A DNA stretch of 49,323 bases from Pseudobdellovibrionaceae bacterium (GCA_015163855.1 JAAOIK010000027.1:1-49323); one strand, 5' to 3'. Shown: positions 25,784 to 34,193, numbered from the stretch's first letter. The notes: generated from the letters alone by a model not told the origin. Made by a program: numbers and translations.

Positions 25784-26887
25784 TTAATTACTTCTTTGCA
25801 ATACAAAGGGGTAGGAAACTTTTACTACTACCCCTCCACTTGGATATGGAAATTTCCATGATTTTAAATGATTAACAATACAAAATTCTACAGAAGGAAA
25901 ATTTAAACTGCTAGCTTTAATATTAGCCAACTTAACTAAACCATTAGCCTCGATAGCAAAATTTACTACTACTCTTCCTTTTAAATCGGGCTGCCCCTGT
26001 AAAGCTTTTTCATAACAAAATCGTACCTCTGATAAATGCGCTTGAATAACCGCTGCAATGGCCGATTTATCTAAGCCTCCCGAAGTAATAGACTCTCTTC
26101 CCACTTCTAAAGAACTAACTCCCCTAGAACCAATTAAACTAAGGCGACCCACTCCTGCTTTTCCGCCACCAGCTCCCGCTTTTCCATAACCGCCAGCGCC
26201 AGTAATTTTACCACCAACACCCAAGGCCACTTTGGATAAACCTTTAGCATACAAAGAAGTTTGTGCTCCGCCACTACCTTGGCTTCCACCTAGCCCAACA
26301 CCGCTAGAGGTTTTAGAGAAGTTTAAATTTAAACCGCCTTTTTGTTTTCCTGTTTTCAGTGCACCTAAAACAGCCAACGCTCCTAAACGGCGCACACTGC
26401 GTCTTTTAACCACAGGGACAGATACAGAATTGGGAACAATTAACACAGAATATCTTGGCTTAATTACTTCTTTTTTTTCTATTTTTACAACTTCTGTTTT
26501 TTCTTTTACCTCTTCTGGCACTTCTTGACGAGTTAAACTAAAATAAGCAATAAAAAATAAACAAAAGAAAAAAAGCATAGCACTTCTTTTAAAAGTACGA
26601 CTTATTTTTTTATCCGCATACACTAATGGTCTTTCTAAATTTACCTTTTCGGTACTAGTAGAACCTAGCAAAGAAAAATGAATATTTAAAAAAACTTTAG
26701 GTTCTGATTTTAAGCTATTTTTATCTAAAGTTCCTAAATGAACAAAATTTAAAGAACTTTGCTGTTCTTTATGTAAGCCCAAACGGCCAGTTTTTTTATT
26801 AAAAGATACATAGGCAATATTATCCGGCCAATCATATATTCGGATAATTTCACCAGATTCTTTTTTTAAAACAATACCTTCTTTCAA
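25784..26887 (-). CDS. AgmX/PglI C-terminal-domain (TonB-like) linker protein, GltG/GltJ-like
   Basis: Architecture: a cytosolic N-terminal domain of about 100 residues, a single membrane helix (about 103-118), a charged Glu/Lys/Val stretch, a long Gly-rich region (about 180-265), and a C-terminal AgmX/PglI domain of about 90 residues (DKSAIAAVIQAHLSEVRFCY, LKGRVVVNFAIEANG, SWKFPYPSGGVVVKVSYPF) with its two conserved Cys (RFCY and EFCI) that probably form a disulfide. The same plan is seen in Myxococcus GltG/GltJ, which carry force from the Agl motor across the periplasm. The N-terminal part does not look like the GltG FHA or the GltJ zinc/GYF domains. The start is a TTG at 26887 with GGAG 8 nt upstream. 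Confidence 0.88.
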   Translation of the reverse strand: MKEGIVLKKESGEIIRIYDWPDNIAYVSFNKKTGRLGLHKEQQSSLNFVHLGTLDKNSLKSEPKVFLNIHFSLLGSTSTEKVNLERPLVYADKKISRTFKRSAMLFFFCLFFIAYFSLTRQEVPEEVKEKTEVVKIEKKEVIKPRYSVLIVPNSVSVPVVKRRSVRRLGALAVLGALKTGKQKGGLNLNFSKTSSGVGLGGSQGSGGAQTSLYAKGLSKVALGVGGKITGAGGYGKAGAGGGKAGVGRLSLIGSRGVSSLEVGRESITSGGLDKSAIAAVIQAHLSEVRFCYEKALQGQPDLKGRVVVNFAIEANGLVKLANIKASSLNFPSVEFCIVNHLKSWKFPYPSGGVVVKVSYPFVLQRSN

Positions 26888-26904
26888 TTTAAATTCTCCA
26901 ATTA

Positions 26905-27168
26905 TTAAAATTTATAAAAACTTTTTTTAATTCTTTTTTTAAAATCTTTTTTTACGCCCAATAAAGCGTCTAATACTTTGTCTGCCCCAACAGTAATAAC
27001 TGCCTCGCCAACACCGTGGTGTTTTGCATTTACCAATGCATCTTCAAAAGAAATATTTGTTTTTAAATTAGAGGTGCTTTTTGCAACTGTATGCTTGCTA
27101 ACCTTTGCACTTAAATTAAAAGAAGATAAAATAATAACAAAAAACATAGTGATAAATGGTATTTTCAT
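26905..27168 (-). CDS. small exported protein of unknown function
   Basis: This 87-residue protein has a signal peptide (hydrophobic 5-19, cleavage near LSA-KV) and a short basic mature part (FEDALVNAKHHGVGEAVITV, ending KKRIKKSFYKF). Its ATG lies one base after the stop codon of the large helical-repeat gene, and it is followed after 17 nt by the AgmX-like gene, so it is firmly inside the operon. No family is recognised. Its size and position suggest an accessory of the complex. Confidence 0.65.
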   Translation of the reverse strand: MKIPFITMFFVIILSSFNLSAKVSKHTVAKSTSNLKTNISFEDALVNAKHHGVGEAVITVGADKVLDALLGVKKDFKKRIKKSFYKF

Positions 27169-27169
27169 G

Positions 27170-30100
27170 CTATTCCTTAACCTTGTTTACTTTATTATTT
27201 AAAGATGCCAACCGTGAGTTTAAATACGCAGACATAGAGTAATTACCTTTCTGATCCATCTCTTTTATAAAGGCTTTTATATAATCTATATTTTCTGGAA
27301 ATTGCTTAACTTTTTGTTTTAATTCCGAATCCGCAATGGCTAATGCTGGTTTTTTAGATACATTGCTAATACCTCTAACATTTAACTTTTCTTTTAATGT
27401 GTTTTCTAAAACCACCATATTGGTTAATATATCTTCTGGTGCTACTAATTTTAACTCACTAACAAAGAGGTTTAATAAAAAGGAATTGTTTAAATTTAAC
27501 TGCGATTGTTTTTTTAAAACACTTAATAAGTCAGAATTTTTCCAAAATTGAGTATAGTACTGGTTATAATATTTTTGCTTAGTTTTATATACTGCCGCCT
27601 TTTCTGCTATAGCGCTAGAGTACAGCTGCGTCTCTTCCTTGTTTAAGCCTTTAGGCAATGGAAAATTTAAAATTTCGTCATGCAATTTTAAAGACTCTAA
27701 TATTAAAGCTTTAGAATAAAACATTTGTAACACAGAGTCGTTTTCTTTAATTACTAGTTTTAATAATCTTTCCCCTTTTCCCAGCAAATATAAGCGGCGT
27801 TTTAAACCTTTAGAAATTTGATACTGACTAATAGTTTTAATTTTATGTTTAGTAATACGGCTTAGCCATGGCTTATACTTTTTCTCTAAATGTGCAAAAC
27901 GAGACACAAACATAGTCTCTGCATTTTTGCTATATTTTTTAGAAGATAAAATTTTATGCAAAAACTTTTTGTCGAGTTTTCCTAAATTTGCAGATAATTG
28001 ATTTAGCACTTTTAAAGAATTAGCTTGGTATTGTTTTTTAGATAAGTATTTTGTATATTTGTTAAAAATTTTTAAATTAAAGTTGCTTTCTTTTATTAAA
28101 TCAAAAGCTAATGCTTGTTTTTTAGTTATACTTTTTTCTTTTTTAAAAAACTGCTTATAATACTTATGGTTAATTGCTAAAGGCTTTTTAGAAAGCTTTG
28201 CAAATAAAATTAAACGCAAATATCTATTTGCCGAGGTATTTTTATTAACTAATTTTAATAAATGCTTAAAAGCAGAATTAAAGTCTAATTTTAATTCTGC
28301 TAACCAAACCTGTCGTAACACTAAGGTATTATACTTACTTGGTGTTAAATGCTTTTTTAAATTTAATAGTTTAGCAATAACTACTGCTTCTTCTTCTTTT
28401 TTTTGCATTTTTCCTAATAAGGAAATTTGGTTATAATAATAATTTATTTTTTCTTTTAAATTTAAACTGTTGAAAGGAAGGCTAAGTAACTTATTGTACG
28501 CTAATTCATTAGACCCTTGTTTGCTTAACTGTGCTGTTTGATTTAAAACGGCTTGCTTTTTATAAGCCTTCCAATTAGCCGATTTAGAAAAAGGATAAGC
28601 TTGATACTGTTCTATCCACTTTTCGATGGCTTGGTCTTTTTTTAATTTTACTAAAGATTGTAAAACCAAATTAACCGCCTGTGCAACAACAGGATATATT
28701 TTTTTTGAATTAAAAGATTTGGTTTTTATGTACTGTGTAATAATAAGAGGAAAATCTTTGGCTACACTTTCTCGTTGTTTGTTTTCATATAAAGATACAA
28801 ACTTTTGGTATTGAATTTTAAACACTTTATTTTTATCTTTCGAGTTTTCAATAAAATATTTGTAAGTTTGTTGTAATAGGTTGCGATTTTTAGATAATTC
28901 GGCAACCTCGATTTGTGTCCATAAAAAATGCTCGCCAGACAACTTTAACAGCTTTTTATCTTTAAATACTATGGTTTTTTCTTTTAAACCCATTTCTATT
29001 TTTTTATAAAACTGTAAAGCCTTGTTCCATTTTTTTTGTGTAACACCAATTTGAGCAGCTAAAACTAAAATGTCTCCGTTGTTAGGAAATAGGTTAGCAA
29101 ATAAAGTACAACTTTTAAAAAGTAAATCTCTACGCTTTTTTGCGCTAAACCAGTCAATTAATAAATTTTTTAAACTTACCTCGTAATCTTTGCACTCAGA
29201 AAAATTTTTCTTACACTCTGCTGTCAATGCAGAAAAGCTGGCTGTGGCTTGTTTAAACAAAAAGCTTTTATAATAAACTTGAGTAATATGTTGATAAGCG
29301 GAAATACGATCTTTAGGGCTATTTAAGTACTCTAGATTAAAATTCCATAACTTAATAGATGCAGTCAAATGCCCTAGCCGTTCTAATTCTTTTGCATAAA
29401 ACATTAAGAATTTAACCTGCTCTTTTTTTGGAGTCCAAACTAGTAATTGTTTTGCTTTTTTTATAGGAGCATTGCTTTTGTAAGAGTAAAATAACACTAA
29501 ATCATTTAGTAATTCAGAATAAAAGTAAGCATTTACTTTAACTAAACCCGATGTTTTTTCTTTATAGCTTTTAGCAATTAAACTTTCTAAATTACTAGTG
29601 GCTTGGTTTATTTTATTTAATCTAAATAAAGCCCACGATTTTTTTTGAACAGCTAAATTGTACTTTTCAAAGCTAGGTTGTTTTAGCACTTGGTTATAAT
29701 AGCTGATGGCTGTTTTATAACTTCCTAATTTAAAATAAACTTGCGCCAAAGCCATTTGAATTGCCAATATAGCTTTAGTGCTGCCAGGCAATGTTAATGC
29801 TTTTTTATAAAACCCAATTGCAGCAGTATTTTTATTGGATAGTTGTAATAAATGGGCCAATTGCGAGTAAACCGCTAATTGCGCACTAGAGTGCAGGCGA
29901 GGTAATACCGATTTATATAACTTAATAGCTTGATTGCGAAATTTTAAAATTTGAGAAGAGGAGCATTTCTTGCTAATACAAAGCCTGCTTTGTTCGGAGA
30001 GCAAATCGGCCATCCGTAAGCTAATCCCCGCCCATGTGGGGTCGTTTTTGGCTACAGTGTCTTTTACATCACTTAGCTTAGTAATTAATAACTTATTGGC

Positions 30101-30178
30101 CTTAAATCCATCATAAGCAAAAGAGGTCAAAAGACTGGTAAATGTAATTAATAAAATAGTAAAAATTTTTATAAACAT
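27170..30178 (-). CDS. large periplasmic TPR/helical-repeat protein, GltI/GltE-like by context
   Basis: This 1002-residue protein has a signal peptide (hydrophobic 4-19, cleavage near SFA-YD). The mature part is a long run of helical repeats; recognisable TPR units occur near the N-terminus (AVYSQLAHLLQLSNKNTAAIGFYKK-type and VYFKLGSYKTAISYYNQVL-type), and the remainder is a Lys/Leu-rich solenoid. No enzyme motif is visible. It starts 5 nt after the second TolR-like gene. Agl-Glt systems contain several very large TPR proteins (GltD, GltE, GltI), and this gene holds the matching place. The exact equivalent cannot be named from sequence by eye. Confidence 0.8.
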   Translation of the reverse strand: MFIKIFTILLITFTSLLTSFAYDGFKANKLLITKLSDVKDTVAKNDPTWAGISLRMADLLSEQSRLCISKKCSSSQILKFRNQAIKLYKSVLPRLHSSAQLAVYSQLAHLLQLSNKNTAAIGFYKKALTLPGSTKAILAIQMALAQVYFKLGSYKTAISYYNQVLKQPSFEKYNLAVQKKSWALFRLNKINQATSNLESLIAKSYKEKTSGLVKVNAYFYSELLNDLVLFYSYKSNAPIKKAKQLLVWTPKKEQVKFLMFYAKELERLGHLTASIKLWNFNLEYLNSPKDRISAYQHITQVYYKSFLFKQATASFSALTAECKKNFSECKDYEVSLKNLLIDWFSAKKRRDLLFKSCTLFANLFPNNGDILVLAAQIGVTQKKWNKALQFYKKIEMGLKEKTIVFKDKKLLKLSGEHFLWTQIEVAELSKNRNLLQQTYKYFIENSKDKNKVFKIQYQKFVSLYENKQRESVAKDFPLIITQYIKTKSFNSKKIYPVVAQAVNLVLQSLVKLKKDQAIEKWIEQYQAYPFSKSANWKAYKKQAVLNQTAQLSKQGSNELAYNKLLSLPFNSLNLKEKINYYYNQISLLGKMQKKEEEAVVIAKLLNLKKHLTPSKYNTLVLRQVWLAELKLDFNSAFKHLLKLVNKNTSANRYLRLILFAKLSKKPLAINHKYYKQFFKKEKSITKKQALAFDLIKESNFNLKIFNKYTKYLSKKQYQANSLKVLNQLSANLGKLDKKFLHKILSSKKYSKNAETMFVSRFAHLEKKYKPWLSRITKHKIKTISQYQISKGLKRRLYLLGKGERLLKLVIKENDSVLQMFYSKALILESLKLHDEILNFPLPKGLNKEETQLYSSAIAEKAAVYKTKQKYYNQYYTQFWKNSDLLSVLKKQSQLNLNNSFLLNLFVSELKLVAPEDILTNMVVLENTLKEKLNVRGISNVSKKPALAIADSELKQKVKQFPENIDYIKAFIKEMDQKGNYSMSAYLNSRLASLNNKVNKVKE

Positions 30179-30183
30179 AATAA

Positions 30184-30669
30184 TTAGTGTTGAATAACTG
30201 CAAATTTAATATTGCTAAATCCTGCATGATTACTAGCTAAAACAATGCTGTTAATATTTTTATATAACTCGGCCTTGTCTGATTGAATAATAATAGAATG
30301 CTCAGAGTTTTTATCCGAGCCATTTATTTTTTTTTGTACCTTTACCAAAAAAGAAGTTAACTGCCCTGGCTTTATTTTAGTATTTTCTAAAAACACCTCT
30401 CCTTTTATCAATTTAATTACTGTGTGCCTTGTGGGCAAGCTGGCTTGAACGGCATTGGGCAACTGTATACTAGGGTCAATGAGTAAAGCCTCGCCATCAT
30501 TAAAATTTACTAACAAGTAAATGACTAAAATAGAAAATGCATCAATTAAAGAAGTTAATAACACAGCACTGTCTAATTTTTTTTTATTTCTAGACTTACC
30601 TTGGCTATTAAGCAAAGAGGTTTGATCGATAACACTATTTACTTCTGTATGTTTTAAAATGCTGTTCAT
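30184..30669 (-). CDS. ExbD/TolR-family protein with the membrane Asp (AglQ/AglS-like)
   Basis: This 161-residue protein has a basic N-terminus (SRNKKKLD), one membrane helix containing the family's proton-carrying Asp (TSLIDAFSILVIYLLVNF), and a periplasmic TolR-like domain (HTVIKLIKGEVFLENTKI and SIIIQSDKAELYKNI). With the TolQ-like channel it would form the proton-driven stator. It is the second of two TolR-type genes in tandem, as Myxococcus has AglQ and AglS with AglR. Confidence 0.88.
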   Translation of the reverse strand: MNSILKHTEVNSVIDQTSLLNSQGKSRNKKKLDSAVLLTSLIDAFSILVIYLLVNFNDGEALLIDPSIQLPNAVQASLPTRHTVIKLIKGEVFLENTKIKPGQLTSFLVKVQKKINGSDKNSEHSIIIQSDKAELYKNINSIVLASNHAGFSNIKFAVIQH

Positions 30670-30694
30670 AACTACTTACCTAGTATTGCTGTTT

Positions 30695-31159
30695 TTATAA
30701 AGGCACTATCCCTAACTGCGAAACACCTGCTATTTTTAAAGAATCCATTAATTTAATTACATCTTCATAAACGGAATTAGAATTGGGCTTAACAAAAGCT
30801 TGCTGCAATTTTGGTAATGCTTTAACCAATTTTTGCACATGAGCCGTTAAGGCCGCCTCTTTCCACTTTCCCCGTTTAATAAAAAACTTTTTAATCCTTA
30901 ATGAGTATTTTAGTTTTTTGCTGTTTTTTACTTTTAAGTAAATAAACTTTTTGTTCATTTGTACCCATAATCGAGGGTTTTTTTTATTTGTTTTGGCCGA
31001 TTTAACTTTAGCCCCTCCAATCGCTTGAGTAATGTCAAAAGTAGCAACTTTTACCCAAACTGTGCTTAGCAATAGCGTACAAATTAAAACCGAAAGTAAA
31101 GAAATAAAAGAAATTAAATTAATTTCGTTATCTAAACTCTTTTTTTTTGTTTTCATCAT
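30695..31159 (-). CDS. ExbD/TolR-family paralogue lacking the membrane Asp
   Basis: This 154-residue protein has the TolR plan: a short basic/acidic N-terminus, one membrane helix (NEINLISFISLLSVLICTLL) and a periplasmic domain. In TolR/ExbD the helix reads like INVTPMIDVVL with an essential Asp; here the equivalent position is Ser and no acidic residue lies in the helix. It therefore cannot carry the proton itself and may act as a structural or regulatory subunit beside the Asp-bearing paralogue downstream. The SD TAAGG lies 7 nt before the first of two adjacent ATG codons. Confidence 0.8.
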   Translation of the reverse strand: MMKTKKKSLDNEINLISFISLLSVLICTLLLSTVWVKVATFDITQAIGGAKVKSAKTNKKNPRLWVQMNKKFIYLKVKNSKKLKYSLRIKKFFIKRGKWKEAALTAHVQKLVKALPKLQQAFVKPNSNSVYEDVIKLMDSLKIAGVSQLGIVPL

Positions 31160-31207
31160 AGACGAACCTTACCAGTAATATTTAAATGCCAATCAGCTAA
31201 TTAATTA

Positions 31208-31906
31208 CTAAACTCTTTTCACTTCTGTTTTAGAAGATTCTAAAGCGACTTTTTCTGGTAATACTTCATAAGAATAGCTAAACCAGTTAAACACTTTTAA
31301 AGCGGCTTGGTTTAAATCTTCTATTAAATGGCTAGAACGATTATTTAATATAGCAAAAGCAATTAAAGCAGGAATGGCCATAATTAAACCGTAAGCCGTG
31401 GTGTTCATAGCCTCTGATATCCCAGAGGATAACAGTGCCGCTTTTTCAGCAGGGTTGGCCTGGCTTACTGCTGTGAAAGATTTAATCATTCCCACAATAG
31501 TTCCTAATAAACCCGTTAATGTACCTACATTGGCAAGCATTGGTAAAAATCCTATACGACGCTCTAAAAGGTTGTTTTCTTGTAATAAAGTTTCATCCAT
31601 TTTGGATTGAATTTCCTCTTTGCCCCCAAGATCTAAAGCGGTAATGGCTGCTTCTTTAGTTAAGTGGCCAATTACTGATGGAGTTTGTACTTCATCAATA
31701 TCTTTAATTAAAGTGCTTAACTCCCCTTTCTTAATAGCTTTTTCAAACCCATAAGCCGTAATCATGGCTTGCATTTTTTCTTTAAAATATAAGGTAAAAA
31801 CTCTTTCTGCTATAATGGCAATAGACACTAACTGTAAAGCTAGGATTACCCACATCCAAAAACCACCATTTTGAAAAGCTTCTATTATTGTTATAAAAAA
31901 TGACAT
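31208..31906 (-). CDS. MotA/TolQ/ExbB proton-channel protein (AglR-like)
   Basis: This 232-residue inner-membrane protein has three helices: about 14-35, then after a cytosolic loop of about 90 residues, LPMLANVGTLTGLLGTIVGM and TTAYGLIMAIPALIAFAIL. The TolQ/ExbB signature GTLTGLLGTIVGMIKSF and the conserved Thr/Ala-rich third helix are present. With the TolR-type proteins it converts proton flow to movement across the periplasm. The SD AGGAG lies upstream. A 144-nt gap separates it from the outer-membrane protein gene upstream, so the operon promoter may lie there, although I found no clear one. Confidence 0.93.
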   Translation of the reverse strand: MSFFITIIEAFQNGGFWMWVILALQLVSIAIIAERVFTLYFKEKMQAMITAYGFEKAIKKGELSTLIKDIDEVQTPSVIGHLTKEAAITALDLGGKEEIQSKMDETLLQENNLLERRIGFLPMLANVGTLTGLLGTIVGMIKSFTAVSQANPAEKAALLSSGISEAMNTTAYGLIMAIPALIAFAILNNRSSHLIEDLNQAALKVFNWFSYSYEVLPEKVALESSKTEVKRV

Positions 31907-32050
31907 ATTTTTCTCCTGTTAATACACAAGGGCCTACCTTGTAATATTTATTATAGTAGTAATTTACCAACTAAAGCACAAGACGAAGGTCTGCATAGTG
32001 GACTGCGTTATGGCGTTTTTTTATAGCTTATTAAAAAGACTAAGGAAATA

Positions 32051-32674
32051 CTAACGGAGAAAAACAAGGCCAACGCTGATATAGCTAAAGGCTTGATTTA
32101 AATTAAAGCCTAGCTCGGCAATGAAGTTAAACTTAGGTTGCGCAAATAATTTTAACTCCGTTCCTACTCCAAGTAATAAAGGCACTTTGGTTTTTTCTTT
32201 AAATTTTTGTAGGCTCAAATGTAAAGAGGCAAAACTGTTTATTTCGCCAGCCTCTACCAAAAATTGCTTACTTAAAAAAGTTTTAGCAAAAATGCTAAAA
32301 TCTTGCTGTTGTTTTGCTTTATCTTGGGAGGTTAATTGAGTCTTAAACTGACCCAGTTGAATACCTAACACCCCTCCCACTGCAGGTTGACGGGCTAAGT
32401 CTGGAATAGGCACCCACTTAATAGCCGCCGAAACCATTTGGTGTGTTCCAACACCTGCGGAAAATAATAAACTAGCATCGTCACGCAAGTAAGACTCTAA
32501 TTGCCCATTAAAAGTAGTGCCCACTGGTCCATCGGTAATAAACTGTATAAAACCGGTAACTTTATAGGTGTGTGGCTGAAGAAGATCGCCCGTAGTTAAT
32601 AAAGTGTAATAGGCTTTTGCTGGAGGAGCTTGAAAAAAAATAGTAACTAATATTAATAAAAATAAATTTTTCAT
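32051..32674 (-). CDS. probable outer-membrane protein
   Basis: A signal peptide (hydrophobic 4-16, cleavage near AKA-YY) precedes 190 residues with many alternating beta-strand segments (YKVTGFIQFITDG, ASLLFSAGVGTHQMV, FLVEAGEINSFASLHLSLQ, VPLLLGVGTELKLFA, FSYISVGLVFLR). This suggests a small outer-membrane barrel, though the final residue is Arg rather than aromatic. It is upstream of the TolQ-like gene on the same strand with a 144-nt gap, and could be the first gene of the cluster or an independent neighbour. No family is recognised. Confidence 0.65.
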   Translation of the reverse strand: MKNLFLLILVTIFFQAPPAKAYYTLLTTGDLLQPHTYKVTGFIQFITDGPVGTTFNGQLESYLRDDASLLFSAGVGTHQMVSAAIKWVPIPDLARQPAVGGVLGIQLGQFKTQLTSQDKAKQQQDFSIFAKTFLSKQFLVEAGEINSFASLHLSLQKFKEKTKVPLLLGVGTELKLFAQPKFNFIAELGFNLNQAFSYISVGLVFLR

Positions 32675-32702
32675 ATTATAATAGTGGCGGGAATAAAATG
32701 CT

Positions 32703-32732
32703 TTGACAAGCTACTTATACTGTTTTTAGTAT
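32703..32732 (+). promoter_or_regulatory. promoter upstream of tRNA-His
   Basis: A perfect -35 TTGACA (32703-32708), an 18-nt spacer and TAGTAT (32727-32732) point toward tRNA-His, which begins about 100 nt downstream. No other plus-strand gene lies between them. Confidence 0.5.
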
Positions 32733-32831
32733 GTTTTCGTAGATGAACTTACGATGAATTCATTAAAGTAAATTGTCTGTGGTAAATAGCTATCGATGTT
32801 TTTTTGCTTTGAGGTTGTTGTTTATGTTTAT

Positions 32832-32908
32832 GGCGGTTGTAGCTCAGTTGGTAGAGCGCCGGATTGTGATTCCGGTTGTCGCGGGTTCAATCCCCGTCAA
32901 TCGCCCCA
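32832..32908 (+). tRNA. tRNA-His (anticodon GTG), CCA encoded
   Basis: A full cloverleaf is visible. The extra 5' G(-1) at 32832 faces C73, the His identity pair. The acceptor stem GCGGTTG pairs with CAATCGC, the D-loop contains AGTTGGTAGA, the anticodon stem CCGGA/TCCGG closes the loop TTGTGAT with anticodon GTG, and the T-arm contains GGTTCAATC. The terminal CCA is in the DNA. Confidence 0.97.
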
Positions 32909-32991
32909 ATTTTTTCGCTTCAAATTTTTTCAACAGTTAAAAAACTTCCATAAACTCTTACATCGTACGGACACTAATTATTTTTTTTATT

Positions 32992-33103
32992 CTGGAATGC
33001 CCCTGTCAATAATCACATCTTTATCGAAGGCACCACTGGCAATTTGCTGGAATGCCCCCATCAATAATCACATCTTTATCAAAGGCACCACTGGCAAATT
33101 TTG
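32992..33103 (-). repeat. tandem 55/56-bp duplication at the 3' end of the leucine-rich-repeat gene
   Basis: Two adjacent near-identical units (32992-33046 and 33047-33103) differ at a few bases and by one lost base. The unit nearer the gene encodes KFASGAFDKDVIIDGGIP in frame. In the second unit the missing T shifts the frame, giving NCQWCLR and a stop. Read in the shifted frame, the second unit still encodes ASGAFDKDVIIDRGIPE followed by a stop, so the protein probably once ended there. Confidence 0.85.
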
Positions 33104-34193
33104 TTGACTCTGGTAATTTAACATACTTAATATTATTATTTTCAAACGCACCTTCCAAAATTTTAGTTACACTATTCGGAATAGTAACAGATGTTAGGTT
33201 GTTATTTTCAAATACACTATAGTCTATCTTTGTGACACTGTTTGGAATAGTAACAGATGTCAGATTGTTATTGTAAAATGCATGATTACCAATCTCTGTG
33301 ACACTGTTTGGAATAACAACAGATGTCAGATTGTTATTTGCAAAGGCACTGCCAAAAATCTTTGTGACACTGTTTGGAATAGTAACAGATGTCAGATTGT
33401 TAGTGTGAAATGCACTGTGACCAATCGTTTCGAGGCTGTTTGAAATAACAACAGATGTTAATTTATTATTTTCAAAGGCATTGGAGCCAATCCTTGTAAC
33501 ACTATTTGGAATAGTAACAGATGTTAATTTATTGTATTCAAATGCTTCGCTGCCAATCCTTGTAACACTATTTGGAATAGTAACAGATGTTAATTTATTG
33601 TATTCAAATGCTCCGTTGCCAATCCTTGTAACACTGTTTGGAATAGTAACAGATGTCAGGTTGTTCTTTTTAAATGCAAAACCCCCAATTACTATGACAC
33701 TGTTTGGAATAACAACAGATGTCAGATTGTTATTCTCAAATGCAAAGTCCCCAATTATTCTGACACTATTTGGAATAACAACAGATGTCAGATTGTTATT
33801 TGCAAAGGCCCAGACATTAATCTGTGTGATACTGTTTGAAATAACAACAGATGTTAAGTCATTATCTGCAAATGCAGAGTTACCAATCACTGTAACACTG
33901 TTTGGAATAGTAACAGATGTTAGATTGTTATTTTTAAATGCTAGGTGATCAATATATGTCACGCTACTAGGAATAACAACAGATGTTATACCCTTGTCAT
34001 AAAACGAGTACTCCCATAACCCAGTTACACCTTTTGGAATAACAACAGATTCTAGATCACAAGTATAGTTCGTAATTATTGTTGATTTTTTTTCAAAACA
34101 TTCTGATCGAGTCGTGTTTGTATTTGCTAATACATTAGTGCATATAAATAAACTGATCGGTAATAATATATATTTAACAAGTGTTTTGTTCAT
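33021..34193 (-). CDS. BspA-like leucine-rich-repeat exported protein
   Basis: A signal peptide (hydrophobic about 9-22, cleavage near VLA-NT) is followed by about 15 LRR_5 (BspA/TpLRR-type) units of 23 residues with the core LTSVxIPNSVTxIGxxAF. Units 2-13 are close to identical. Such proteins are surface or secreted binding proteins and often interact with other cells or matrix. The C-terminus ends in a frameshifted copy of its last repeat. Cys residues occur only in a short N-terminal pair region and in the frameshifted tail. The SD AGAGG lies 6 nt before the ATG. It lies between tRNA-His and ahpF, pointing away from ahpF. Confidence 0.88.
   Translation of the reverse strand: MNKTLVKYILLPISLFICTNVLANTNTTRSECFEKKSTIITNYTCDLESVVIPKGVTGLWEYSFYDKGITSVVIPSSVTYIDHLAFKNNNLTSVTIPNSVTVIGNSAFADNDLTSVVISNSITQINVWAFANNNLTSVVIPNSVRIIGDFAFENNNLTSVVIPNSVIVIGGFAFKKNNLTSVTIPNSVTRIGNGAFEYNKLTSVTIPNSVTRIGSEAFEYNKLTSVTIPNSVTRIGSNAFENNKLTSVVISNSLETIGHSAFHTNNLTSVTIPNSVTKIFGSAFANNNLTSVVIPNSVTEIGNHAFYNNNLTSVTIPNSVTKIDYSVFENNNLTSVTIPNSVTKILEGAFENNNIKYVKLPESTKFASGAFDKDVIIDGGIPANCQWCLR
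33130..33990 (-). repeat. array of near-identical 69-bp repeats coding for leucine-rich repeats
   Basis: About 12-13 in-frame units of 69 bp share long identical stretches (such as ggaatagtaacagatgt on the plus strand). The high DNA identity, including synonymous positions, indicates recent expansion or ongoing gene conversion between units, so copy number may vary between strains. Confidence 0.9.

Noticed and set aside
32796-33107. 103-codon open frame on the plus strand
   Set aside because: It reads through tRNA-His and the LRR-gene duplication; the apparent coding comes from the tRNA sequence.
33481-33948. Open frame of 155 codons on the plus strand with ILVTLFGIVTDV repeats
   Set aside because: It is the mirror of the 69-bp LRR array; the repeat keeps all frames free of stops. 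No SD or signal supports it.
33130-33990. Regular direct repeats that could be taken for a CRISPR array
   Set aside because: The period is a constant 69 bp, in frame, with no unique spacers, and encodes leucine-rich repeats.
32832-34193. Possible island next to tRNA-His carrying the LRR gene
   Set aside because: No integrase and no direct repeat of the tRNA 3' end was found nearby; base composition is similar to the neighbours.
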